64,000 nt of DNA, from positions 3,527,785-3,591,784 of the forward strand of contig NZ_CP116805.1 of NCBI RefSeq assembly GCF_028463845.1. The letters run 5' to 3'. Made by a program: the position numbers and the translations under genes. This document shows, in pieces, positions 1 to 7,131 of the stretch (positions are counted from its first letter, which is position 1; the number at the start of each line of letters is the position of its first letter). The notes under the pieces were generated by a model that was not told where the DNA came from, made no database searches, and was given only the letters and a program-made list of their open reading frames with translations. Source of the DNA: Gimibacter soli (GTDB taxonomy: Bacteria; Pseudomonadota; Alphaproteobacteria; Sphingomonadales; Kordiimonadaceae).

Positions 1-555
1 ACCGCCGCCACCGGGGCCGCCAGCACCGCCGCCACCACCGGAACCGCCACCGGAGCCACCGCCCGAGCCGCCCTCTTCACCAGAGCCGTCACCCGAACCG
101 CTGCCGCCTTCGCCAGCACCCGAACCATCGCCGTCGCCGCTACCGCCGCCGTTGTCGTCGCCTTCACCGTCAGCGCCGGCCAGCCGGTCGAGGCCTTCCT
201 CGCCGGACACAGCATTGAAGAGATAGCTTTCGCCGTCTTCTTCACCCGCGCCAACGGGGCGTCGCTCAGCATAGAAGAAAATGTCTTCCCACGGTTCGCC
301 CGCAGGATTGGTACGACCGAAGCCGGCTGCCGGCAGAAGATCGTTCGCAAGGCGTGCAGCCAGAGCTGCGAGATCGAAACCGCCAGCCGAGCCACCCGGG
401 CGCAACGCGCCGGCATTGCTGCCGTCAGGCGCTTTGAGGAGGCCTGCGCCGCCGCCGCCAAGGCTGATGTAGCTCGATGTAGCCAGGAGAACGACCAGCA
501 GGGCTGCTGCCTTCTTGCTTACACGGCTTTTCGGTTTCACGCTCATTTCACTCAT
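1..555 (-). CDS. Glycine-rich exported protein, N-terminal part (runs off the window)
   Basis: The reading frame is open from an ATG at 555 to the window edge, giving 185 codons with no stop. AAGGG lies about 9 bases before the ATG. The first 30 residues have lysines and arginines followed by a hydrophobic run (AAALLVVLLATSSYISL), so a signal peptide or membrane anchor is likely. A modest non-repetitive part follows to about residue 130. From there the protein becomes an acidic Gly/Ser/Asp/Glu linker that ends in nearly pure Gly-Gly-Ser at the window edge. Such linkers often separate an anchor from a surface or adhesive domain, but that domain is outside the window. The family is not recognised. 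An ATG three codons downstream (546) is an alternative start. Confidence 0.7.
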   Translation of the reverse strand, partial: MSEMSVKPKSRVSKKAAALLVVLLATSSYISLGGGGAGLLKAPDGSNAGALRPGGSAGGFDLAALAARLANDLLPAAGFGRTNPAGEPWEDIFFYAERRPVGAGEEDGESYLFNAVSGEEGLDRLAGADGEGDDNGGGSGDGDGSGAGEGGSGSGDGSGEEGGSGGGSGGGSGGGGGAGGPGGGG

Positions 556-935
556 GGTCTGTACCCTTGTACATCCAGCCGGTCACCCGGCGCATCATGC
601 ACTCCGCACTACGGGCGCACTCTATTAAACTTCAGTTAACCTCGGACTCGGGACAGTGTCCATACATTGCCACCATATCGCCGATATTCAGTTAACGATT
701 GTCTAAAATTGAATCAAATCGGAACAAAAGCAAAAGAAAACAGTTTCTTCCGCCACTTTGGCCAAAAGCTGTGACACGAAACCAACACAAGGCCTTGGCG
801 GAGTCGCAAGCAGAAAACCGCTCGCTCGAAAGGCGAAATCCTATTTGCTTTTATGACAGTTTCATTATCATGAAAGGAGCGGGCGGCCCTGTGGTGCCGT
901 AATCCGGGTTGTTTCCGGTCCGCATGGAGCATGGA
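556..935. other. Intergenic stretch, divergent promoter region
   Basis: This 380-base gap between two divergent genes is clearly more AT-rich than its surroundings around 620-740. It holds a 10-base direct repeat TTCAGTTAAC at 631-640 and 687-696, plausibly an operator pair for one of the flanking genes. An open frame at 699-902 begins with TTG, has no ribosome site and resembles no family, so it is not called as a gene. Confidence 0.4.
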
Positions 936-1142
936 ATGCCTTTAGCGACGAGTCTGGCCGACCTGAATCAATCGGCCAATCATTTCACCGGCAAGTGGCC
1001 CGTGAGCGAAGTTGTTCTCCTTAACGCACTGAACACCGGTCATTCGGCCGACGACATTGCCAACCGGTTTGGCGTGACGGTCGAGGACGTGGTGCGTCTG
1101 TGCGACGAGTATGATCTGCAGAGCTGCCTCGGCGAATCGTGA
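936..1142 (+). CDS. Small hypothetical protein, possible helix-turn-helix
   Basis: This is a 68-residue protein. The ATG at 936 is chosen because GGAG lies 6 bases upstream; an in-frame ATG at 924 has no ribosome site. Residues 28-60 (NTGHSADDIANRFGV followed by TVEDVVRLCDEY) read like a helix-turn-helix of the kind that asks whether a register of helices is permitted, so DNA binding is possible but unproven. Its stop codon overlaps the GTG start of the downstream 2-oxoglutarate oxygenase, so the two are almost certainly co-translated. Possible roles are a regulator or a substrate of that hydroxylase. No family is recognised. Confidence 0.6.
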   Translation: MPLATSLADLNQSANHFTGKWPVSEVVLLNALNTGHSADDIANRFGVTVEDVVRLCDEYDLQSCLGES

Positions 1143-1732
1143 CCCAGCTGGTTCCGCCAACCCTGCGGTTGGCGCCGTTCGTGGCCCCTTTCGGGGTCGA
1201 CGAAGGCCTGCTTGACGATCTGATTGCCAGGCTGGATGCGGCGGAAGAAGCGACGGAAGCCCGGCTTGCCGGCGGCGTCGCAGACCCCAATGTGCGGGCG
1301 TCCACCAGCCTCTGGCTCGATCTCGACACAATCCCCGATCTCACATCTGCCCTCATCCGGTTCGCTTCGGCGACCGTTGATGAAGCGTTTCCTTTTGCCA
1401 TCGACGGCTTCGAGGAAGGCGTGCTGTTGCAGCGATACCGGGCACTCGGCAGCGCTGCGCCTTTGGGCGACCATTATGACTGGCACGTCGATATCGGCGC
1501 AGCCGGCACCACGCGCAGCCGCAAGCTTGCCCTCGTGGTGCAACTGTCGGACCCGGCGGATTATATGGGCGGCCTGCTGGAAGTGAATCTGGATGGCATA
1601 CCGGTCGCGGCCCCCGCAGAGCGCGGCACCGCCATCGCTTTCCCGGCCTTCGCGCCACACCGGGTGACGCCGGTGACCGTCGGCACCCGCTATTCGCTTG
1701 TGGCCTGGATGCACGGGCCGGCCTTCCGCTAA
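1139..1732 (+). CDS. 2-oxoglutarate/Fe(II)-dependent oxygenase, PKHD hydroxylase type
   Basis: The 197-residue protein has the double-stranded beta-helix iron site of the 2OG-Fe(II) superfamily: His116 and Asp118 (YDWHVDIG), distal His174 (FAPHRVTPV) and the 2-oxoglutarate-binding Arg184 (GTRYSL). The strand DYMGGLLEV between them is typical of the PKHD/P4H branch, which is known to hydroxylate protein or amino-acid side chains with O2 and 2-oxoglutarate. The start is a GTG whose last two bases begin the stop of the preceding 68-residue gene, indicating translational coupling. The substrate is unknown. The coupled small protein is a natural candidate partner (inference). Confidence 0.85.
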   Translation: MTQLVPPTLRLAPFVAPFGVDEGLLDDLIARLDAAEEATEARLAGGVADPNVRASTSLWLDLDTIPDLTSALIRFASATVDEAFPFAIDGFEEGVLLQRYRALGSAAPLGDHYDWHVDIGAAGTTRSRKLALVVQLSDPADYMGGLLEVNLDGIPVAAPAERGTAIAFPAFAPHRVTPVTVGTRYSLVAWMHGPAFR

Positions 1733-1736
1733 AAGC

Positions 1737-1757
1737 AAATTCCACATATCGGAATTT
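1737..1757 (+). promoter_or_regulatory. Inverted repeat upstream of gabD, candidate operator
   Basis: Perfect 7-base arms AAATTCC (1737-1743) and GGAATTT (1751-1757) flank a 7-base spacer, about 100 bases before the gabD start. The same motif, AAATTCCA followed by an AT-rich tail, occurs about 90 bases upstream of gabT at 19300-19312 on the minus strand. The shared site suggests one regulator for both GABA-shunt genes. The protein that binds it is unknown. Confidence 0.45.
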
Positions 1758-1859
1758 ATGACATAAATAATTTCAAAAGTGATCAAGCGCCCTCTTGCCA
1801 GCCGCATGGCGGGCGCTTAGGTTATGGCCAACTTCGTTTTTCCCTTTCAGGAGACAATC

Positions 1860-3320
1860 ATGGCGCTCACGCTCAAGGACCCGAGCCTTCTGGCCACCAA
1901 GGCCTATATCAATGGCGAATGGGTCGATTCCGACGACGGCAGCACGTTCGATGTGCTGAACCCCGCGACCGGCGAACTGATCGCCAAGGTCGCCAGCTGC
2001 GGCGGCGCCGAGGCCCGCCGCGCCATCGAGGCCGCCAACGCTGCCCAGCCCGCGTGGGCCAAGCGAACGGCCAAAGAGCGCGCCGACATCCTGCATCGCT
2101 GGGCTGACCTGATCGTAGAAAACGCAGATGACCTCGCCGTTATCATGACGGTCGAGCAAGGCAAGATCCTCGCCGAAGCGAAAGGCGAAGTGGTCTATTC
2201 CGCGAGCTTCATCACCTGGTTCGCCGAAGAGGGCCGCCGCGTTTACGGCGATGTGATCCCGACGAACGCCAACGACCGCCGCCTGATCGCCATCAAGCAG
2301 CCGGTGGGTGTTGTCGCCGCCATCACGCCCTGGAACTTCCCGGCCGCGATGCTGACAAGGAAGGCCGGCCCCGCGCTCGCGGTTGGCTGTACCTTCATCA
2401 TGAAGCCCGCCAAGGAAACCCCGCTTTCGGCCAACGCCCTGTGCGTGCTGGCTGAACGCGCCGGCATCCCCAAAGGTGTTGTGAACCTCGTGTGCGGCAG
2501 CTCGGCCAGCGCCATCGGCAACGAACTGACCGGCAACCCGCTGGTGCGCAAGGTCACCTTCACGGGCTCGACTCCGGTCGGCAAGCTGCTGCTCGCCCAG
2601 TCGGCCCAGACAGTGAAGAAGGTTTCGATGGAACTGGGCGGCAATGCGCCTGTCATCGTGTTCGATGATGCCGATCTTGACCGCGCCGTTGCCGGTGCCG
2701 CCGCCGCAAAATACCGGAACGCCGGCCAGACCTGCATCTGCGCCAACCGCATCCTCGTGCAGGACACGATCTATGACGCCTTCGTCGAGAAATTCTCGAA
2801 AGTTGTGGCGGGCTACAAGGTCGGCAACGGCCTTGAGAAGGGTATCCATATCGGGCCGCTGATCCATGAAAAAGCCGCCGCCGATGTGATCGGCATGGTG
2901 GATGACGCCGTGAAGGACGGCGCCAAGGTTGCAGTGGGCGGCAAGCGCCACGCGCTTGGCGGTGCGTTCCTCGAGCCCACGGTCCTGACCGACGTGAACC
3001 CCTCCATGCGCGTCTTCCGGGAGGAGATTTTCGGGCCCGTCGCACCGGTCTTCAAATTCAGCTCGGAAGAAGAAGCCATCCGCATGGCTAACGATACCGA
3101 GTTCGGCCTTGCCGCCTATCTTTACACCGGCAACATGGGCCGCGCCTTCCGGGTATCGGAAGGGATCGAATATGGTATGGTCGGCATCAACGAGACCGCC
3201 ATCAGCTCGGAAGTCATTCCGTTCGGCGGCGTGAAGGAATCCGGCCTCGGGCGCGAAGGCTCCAAATACGGGGTCGACGACTATCTCGAGATCAAGCTTC
3301 TCTGCCTCGGCGGCCTTTGA
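1860..3320 (+). CDS. gabD: Succinate-semialdehyde dehydrogenase (NAD(P)+)
   Basis: This aldehyde dehydrogenase oxidises succinate semialdehyde to succinate, the second step of the GABA shunt, in the cytoplasm. The ATG at 1860 has GGAGA 6 bases upstream, while the longer frame from 1824 has no ribosome site. The 486 residues match the usual GabD length. Visible family marks are AITPWNFPAAM near residue 150, the catalytic Glu258 in MELGGNAP, and the nucleophile Cys292 in GNAGQTCICANR. The C-terminal EEIFGPVAPV and PFGGVKESGLGREGS segments are characteristic of the SSADH/GabD branch. It is followed by a strong terminator, so it is probably a single-gene unit. Its partner gabT lies 16 kb away on the other strand. 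Confidence 0.94.
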   Translation: MALTLKDPSLLATKAYINGEWVDSDDGSTFDVLNPATGELIAKVASCGGAEARRAIEAANAAQPAWAKRTAKERADILHRWADLIVENADDLAVIMTVEQGKILAEAKGEVVYSASFITWFAEEGRRVYGDVIPTNANDRRLIAIKQPVGVVAAITPWNFPAAMLTRKAGPALAVGCTFIMKPAKETPLSANALCVLAERAGIPKGVVNLVCGSSASAIGNELTGNPLVRKVTFTGSTPVGKLLLAQSAQTVKKVSMELGGNAPVIVFDDADLDRAVAGAAAAKYRNAGQTCICANRILVQDTIYDAFVEKFSKVVAGYKVGNGLEKGIHIGPLIHEKAAADVIGMVDDAVKDGAKVAVGGKRHALGGAFLEPTVLTDVNPSMRVFREEIFGPVAPVFKFSSEEEAIRMANDTEFGLAAYLYTGNMGRAFRVSEGIEYGMVGINETAISSEVIPFGGVKESGLGREGSKYGVDDYLEIKLLCLGGL

Positions 3321-3346
3321 GGCCCAGCGGCATAGCCAAGCGTTCG

Positions 3347-3375
3347 GATGGGGCCCCAGCGGCCCCATCTTTTTT
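3347..3375 (+). terminator. Rho-independent terminator of gabD
   Basis: Perfect 9-base arms GATGGGGCC and GGCCCCATC enclose a 5-base loop and are followed directly by six T residues. It ends 14 bases before the next start codon. Confidence 0.93.
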
Positions 3376-3388
3376 GGGGAGATGACCA

Positions 3389-3946
3389 TTGAAGCTCGCC
3401 TATCTCGGTGAAGCCAAAACGGGCGGAGAGCCCTGGGCCGTGGCGGTGCTTGTCATCGCCGACCCCGACCGGCATTGGCCTGCGGTGGATAAGGCCTTCG
3501 TGCAAATCCGCAAGGCGCACCTCATGCCCAAGGACCGCGCCACCTGTACCTTCAACCCGAAGGAAATCTTCCACGGCTCCGGCACTTTCGCGCGGGACCG
3601 CTACGAGTTTGAAACGCGCCTCGCTCTCCTTGAGGCCCTGACCAGCCTGCCCACCGCCCTCGGCCTGAAGCTTTTTGTGGCAGCGGTCCCGGCGGAGAAT
3701 TGCACGCAGGAAGACGCCCGCACGCTCGTCCTTGAAGCGTACGAGACAGAAGAAGCCGTTGCCCTTGTCACCGACACCGAAAGCAGCCTCAAAGCCAGCC
3801 CCATCGGCCCGCCCCTGATGGCCGACCGCGCCACCAGCCCCCTCCTCCAGCTCGCCGACATCGTGGCCTTCATCGCCAAGCGCGCGGCCGCCGAGAAAGA
3901 GGATACGATGGAACTGTATGAGCGGTTGCTGCCTGCCTTCGCCTAA
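3389..3946 (+). CDS. DUF3800-like protein
   Basis: This 185-residue protein begins with a TTG (GGGGAG lies about 8 bases upstream, no in-frame ATG is near). An early segment AVLVIADPDRHW replaces the usual acidic DESG motif of DUF3800 proteins, and the C-terminal half carries the typical PLLQLADIVAFIAKR stretch after an acidic EEAVALVTDTESS segment. DUF3800 proteins have an RNase H-like fold and no settled function; several sit in defence or mobile contexts. The weak N-terminal match makes the assignment tentative. It is convergent with the following aminotransferase and overlaps it by 4 bases. Confidence 0.6.
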   Translation: MKLAYLGEAKTGGEPWAVAVLVIADPDRHWPAVDKAFVQIRKAHLMPKDRATCTFNPKEIFHGSGTFARDRYEFETRLALLEALTSLPTALGLKLFVAAVPAENCTQEDARTLVLEAYETEEAVALVTDTESSLKASPIGPPLMADRATSPLLQLADIVAFIAKRAAAEKEDTMELYERLLPAFA

Positions 3947-5319
3947 AGCGTCGCCAGAAAGGCCTTCAGTGTGGCTTCAAGCCGCGCGACCAGGTCATCG
4001 CATTCGGCTTCCGTGATGCACATAGGCGGGGAGACCATGATCCAGTCGCCGTTCTTGCCGCCGGCGGTGCGGCGGGCATAGATCATGAGGCCGTGATCGA
4101 GCCCGAGCATGCGAACCTTGTCGATCACATCCGCCTCGGGCGGGAATGATGTTTTGGTGGCGGGGTCAGCCACGAATTCAAGCGCCATCAGCATGCCGCG
4201 CCCGCGGATATCACCGATCATCGGCAGGCGCTGCTGAAGGTCGGCGAGCCGCCCCTTGAGATACGCCCCCATGGTGGCCGCCTTTTCAACCAGTCCTTCG
4301 CGCTCGTAGATATCCAGCACCGCAAGGCCGACGGCACAGCAAACCGGGTTGGCCGAATAGGTGTGGCTGACGTTGAAACCGGTAAGCTCGGCAAGTTCAT
4401 CCACCATCGCGGCGGGCATCAGCGTGGCGGCGAGCGGTGCATAGCCGGCACCCAGCCCTTTGGCGAGCACGACGATATCGGGAAGCGCATCAGGGTAATG
4501 GTGGCTCGCCAGGAACTTTCCGGTCCGGCCCGAGCCACAAAGAATCTCATCATGGACGATCCAGATGCCATATTTATGACAGACGGCATGCACGCCCCGG
4601 AAAAAGGCATCGGGCGCCACGTTGCAACCGGTCGACAAGCCCCCGACAGGCTCGAACACGAAGCAAAGGATATTCTCGGGCCCAGCCGCAACGATAGCGT
4701 CCTCGAGCGCCTGCACGCAGTCTCCGGCATATTCCTCGGCATTCCGGTTGCCCGGCACGCGGTAGGTGACGGGGGCGGGGATTTTCACGCTAGGCACCGA
4801 GAACCCATCCAGGAAATTCGCATAGGCGTCATCCCCGGTGATCGACAGCGTGCCGATGGTGCCGCCGTGGTAGGACGGGCGACAGCTGATGATGGTGCGT
4901 TTGGCTTTCATGCCCTTGGCGAGCGCATAGGTGCGCAGGAATTTGATGGCCGATTCCATCGCCTCGGACCCGCCGGACGACAGCGTCACGCGCTCATACC
5001 CCGGCCCGGCAAGCGCCGCGAGACGGGCCGTCAGTTCCATATTCGGGCGGTGGCGGCTGGTGCGACTGTAGGCGAAATCCATCGTGCGGGCTTGGCGCGC
5101 CATCCGGTCCGCGATCTCGGCCCGGCCATGCCCGACGTTTGAAACAACGGGGCCAGAGGAGACGTCGATATAGCGCTTGCCGTCCTCGCCGATCAGCCAG
5201 ATGCCCTCGGCGCGTTCGATGATCGGCAAAGGCACCTTGTTCGAGGCCGAATAAAACAGGTCCTGTGGGCCGCCGGGCTCGGCACGGAATGCGCGGGTGA
5301 TGGCGATGGCGTCGGTCAT
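3943..5319 (-). CDS. Class III PLP aminotransferase (omega-transaminase type)
   Basis: The 458-residue protein belongs to the fold-type I class III aminotransferases. Marks are the SSGGSEAMESAIKF cofactor phosphate loop near residue 115, the aspartate of WIVHDEILCGSGRTG near 257, and Lys287 in VLAKGLGAGYAPL, which forms the Schiff base. Members transfer an amino group from a terminal (omega) amine such as beta-alanine, taurine, putrescine or GABA to pyruvate or 2-oxoglutarate. The exact donor cannot be told from sequence. The neighbouring D-amino acid aminotransferase on the same strand and gabD nearby suggest amine or amino-acid salvage. The ATG at 5319 is preceded by a weak GAGACC. Confidence 0.88.
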   Translation of the reverse strand: MTDAIAITRAFRAEPGGPQDLFYSASNKVPLPIIERAEGIWLIGEDGKRYIDVSSGPVVSNVGHGRAEIADRMARQARTMDFAYSRTSRHRPNMELTARLAALAGPGYERVTLSSGGSEAMESAIKFLRTYALAKGMKAKRTIISCRPSYHGGTIGTLSITGDDAYANFLDGFSVPSVKIPAPVTYRVPGNRNAEEYAGDCVQALEDAIVAAGPENILCFVFEPVGGLSTGCNVAPDAFFRGVHAVCHKYGIWIVHDEILCGSGRTGKFLASHHYPDALPDIVVLAKGLGAGYAPLAATLMPAAMVDELAELTGFNVSHTYSANPVCCAVGLAVLDIYEREGLVEKAATMGAYLKGRLADLQQRLPMIGDIRGRGMLMALEFVADPATKTSFPPEADVIDKVRMLGLDHGLMIYARRTAGGKNGDWIMVSPPMCITEAECDDLVARLEATLKAFLATL

Positions 5320-5343
5320 GATGTGGTCTCTACTACATTTACA

Positions 5344-5439
5344 CCGTTCGTCCTGAGGAGCCCTTCCGGGCGTCTCGAAGGACGTTTCCGGGCTGCGGTC
5401 TTCGAGACAGCGCTTTCGCGCTTCCTCAGACCGAACGGC
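5344..5439. repeat. Dispersed intergenic palindromic repeat, copy 1
   Basis: The element starts CCGTTCGTCCTGAGGAGCC and ends with the near-complement CTCAGACCGAACGG. It carries the internal inverted pair CGTCTCGAAGG / CTTCGAGAC. A second copy lies at 23466-23567 after fumC. It matches a repeat family well known between genes in Alphaproteobacteria. Transcribed, it would form a long hairpin and may act as a transcript end between the two aminotransferase genes. Confidence 0.85.
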
Positions 5440-5464
5440 ATATTTTCCCGAACTGGCAACACTC

Positions 5465-6319
5465 TCAAACCGCTGTCTTCAGGGCATGATTGATGTAAAT
5501 CTCACGCAGGCGCCGGGCCACAGGGCCGGGTGTGCCTGCCCCCACCTTGGCGCCATCGATGCGGATGACCGGGGTGACGAATGTAGTGGCGGAGGTGACG
5601 AAGGCTTCGTCCGCGCCCTGCGCCTCGGCCACCGTGAAGGGGCGTTCCTCGATCGTCATGCCGGTCTCGGCGGCCAGCTTCACCACACTCGCACGCGTGA
5701 TACCGGGCAACAGCGCGGTTGAAAGCGCACGGGTGATGATGCGGCCATCCTTGACGATATAAGCGTTGTTAGAGCTGCCTTCGGTGACATCGCCGCCCGC
5801 ATCCACAAACCAGGCATCATCAACGCCGGCGTCTGCCGCTGCCTGCTTGGCAAGCACCGCCCCCAGAAGCTGCACGGTTTTGATATCACAGCGCCCCCAG
5901 CGCAGGTCGGGCGTGGTGATGACGCGGATACCGGCTTCCGCCGCCTTCGAGGCCACCAGCGTTTTCACCTGCGTGAACATCACAAGGCTGGGTGTAGCCA
6001 CTTTCGGGAAAGGGAAATCACGGTCGGCAGCACCGCGGGTGACCTGCAGGTAAACCACGCCCTCATCCAGATCGTTCCTCGTGATCAGCTCTTTCTGGAT
6101 CGCGGTGATCTCGTCACCGCTCGCGGGCAGGTCGATGGACAGGGCCTTGCAGGAGCGCGCGAGCCGCGCCAGATGCGCTGCGTTATCGATCAGCTTGCCG
6201 CCGATCACCGAGGAGACCTCGTAAACGCCATCGGCAAAGATGAAGCCCCGGTCGAAGACCGAAATCTTCGCTGCTTCCTCGGCCACAAACTCGCCATTCA
6301 CATAGACCGTCCGGCTCAT
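5465..6319 (-). CDS. D-amino acid aminotransferase-like class IV PLP enzyme
   Basis: The 284-residue length and motifs fit the class IV (fold-type IV) aminotransferases. These include SVFDRGFIFADGVYEV at residues 20-35, Lys147 in CDIKTVQLLGAVLAK as the PLP-binding lysine, and GDVTEGSSNNAYIV near 175. The LLPGITRASV segment and the absence of the branched-chain IlvE signature point to D-alanine aminotransferase rather than BCAT or aminodeoxychorismate lyase. The reaction would be D-alanine plus 2-oxoglutarate giving pyruvate and D-glutamate. The start has GAGGGAG about 7 bases upstream. The following dispersed repeat separates it from the class III aminotransferase. Confidence 0.88.
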   Translation of the reverse strand: MSRTVYVNGEFVAEEAAKISVFDRGFIFADGVYEVSSVIGGKLIDNAAHLARLARSCKALSIDLPASGDEITAIQKELITRNDLDEGVVYLQVTRGAADRDFPFPKVATPSLVMFTQVKTLVASKAAEAGIRVITTPDLRWGRCDIKTVQLLGAVLAKQAAADAGVDDAWFVDAGGDVTEGSSNNAYIVKDGRIITRALSTALLPGITRASVVKLAAETGMTIEERPFTVAEAQGADEAFVTSATTFVTPVIRIDGAKVGAGTPGPVARRLREIYINHALKTAV

Positions 6320-6373
6320 CGCTTCACTCCCTCGGGCGTCAACACGGGGCGAACCTAGCAGTGCCCCAAGCCC

Positions 6374-6419
6374 CCTTCAAGCGCGACCCGCCCTTGTGCG
6401 AACAGTGGACAGTTGACAG
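6374..6419. repeat. 46-bp direct repeat, left copy
   Basis: This is base-for-base identical to 7035-7080, with identity ending exactly at both edges. The two copies bracket the membrane-protein gene at 6462-7013. The right copy lies just upstream of the acyl-CoA dehydrogenase and includes TTGACAG, which could serve as a -35 element. Confidence 0.95.
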
Positions 6420-6461
6420 CAATTTCTGGAATTAGGCAGGATCTTGCCGACTGGAGGCCAT

Positions 6462-7013
6462 ATGCAGCGATTTCGGTTTTCTAATATACGGACCATCGTG
6501 AAGCTGACGCTGAGTGTAATCGGTGTCATCGTCTTTTATGCGAAAGCTAATACTCTTTACTCAGCCGCCCTCAGCAGCGGAGAGTTGCGACCGCGTATTT
6601 CGCATTTCACAACGCCCCTCTTTTTCATCGTCTCTTTGGGATATGCGGTGAAATATCTGTATCAACTGATTTTCTATCGCACCGCCATTCATATCGACGA
6701 GAGTTTCATCGCCCTTGCAAAGGATATGAAGAGAGAGAAAATCTCGTGGCGCGACGTTGCGGGCGCTCAAGTTGTCGAAGAGGTTGAGACTTTCGGAGAG
6801 GACATATGCACTAGCTGGCATCTCCGACTGGTCGCACCAGATAACACTGAGATCATCAAGTATTGCATATCGGCCCATGACATCGATCCAAACGCTTTAA
6901 AGGCTTCAATTTCTCTCTTTGCCAAGACAGAACTTCTCCCAAACCCTGTCGAGCCCGCCCAAATTCAAGAACAAGCCACAAGACGCAAATCCTACGGACC
7001 GCCGCGCCGCTAA
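6462..7013 (+). CDS. Membrane protein of unknown function between direct repeats
   Basis: The 183-residue protein starts at the ATG with GGAGG 5 bases upstream; a TTG at 6444 is less likely. Two hydrophobic segments lie near residues 12-30 and 48-68, connected by a short loop. A soluble C-terminal part then begins TAIHIDESFIALAKDMKREK and runs as beta-rich sequence resembling membrane-anchored PH-like proteins. The gene is noticeably poorer in GC than its neighbours and uses ATA, ACT and TTT codons freely. With the exact 46-bp repeats on both sides this suggests a recently inserted cassette. No function is assigned. Confidence 0.75.
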   Translation: MQRFRFSNIRTIVKLTLSVIGVIVFYAKANTLYSAALSSGELRPRISHFTTPLFFIVSLGYAVKYLYQLIFYRTAIHIDESFIALAKDMKREKISWRDVAGAQVVEEVETFGEDICTSWHLRLVAPDNTEIIKYCISAHDIDPNALKASISLFAKTELLPNPVEPAQIQEQATRRKSYGPPRR

Positions 7014-7034
7014 ACCCCAGACAACTTCCTTACT

Positions 7035-7080
7035 CCTTCAAGCGCGACCCGCCCTTGTGCGAACAGTGGACAGTTGACAG
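7035..7080. repeat. 46-bp direct repeat, right copy
   Basis: Identical partner of 6374-6419, with start-to-start distance 661 bases. It ends 51 bases before the acyl-CoA dehydrogenase ATG, so it probably carries part of that gene's promoter. If so, the left copy would be a duplicate created when the intervening gene entered. Confidence 0.95.
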
Positions 7081-7131
7081 ACTGGCTTTGCCGTGGCCCC
7101 ATGGCAACCGCATTAGTTAGGGAGGCTAATC

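Noticed and set aside
699..902. 67-residue frame in the first intergenic gap
   Set aside because: TTG start without a ribosome site, composition unlike the neighbours and no similarity to a known protein. Left as unannotated intergenic DNA.
6374..7080. Insertion sequence flanked by a target duplication
   Set aside because: There is no transposase and no terminal inverted repeats; a 46-bp duplication is too long for the usual IS target site.
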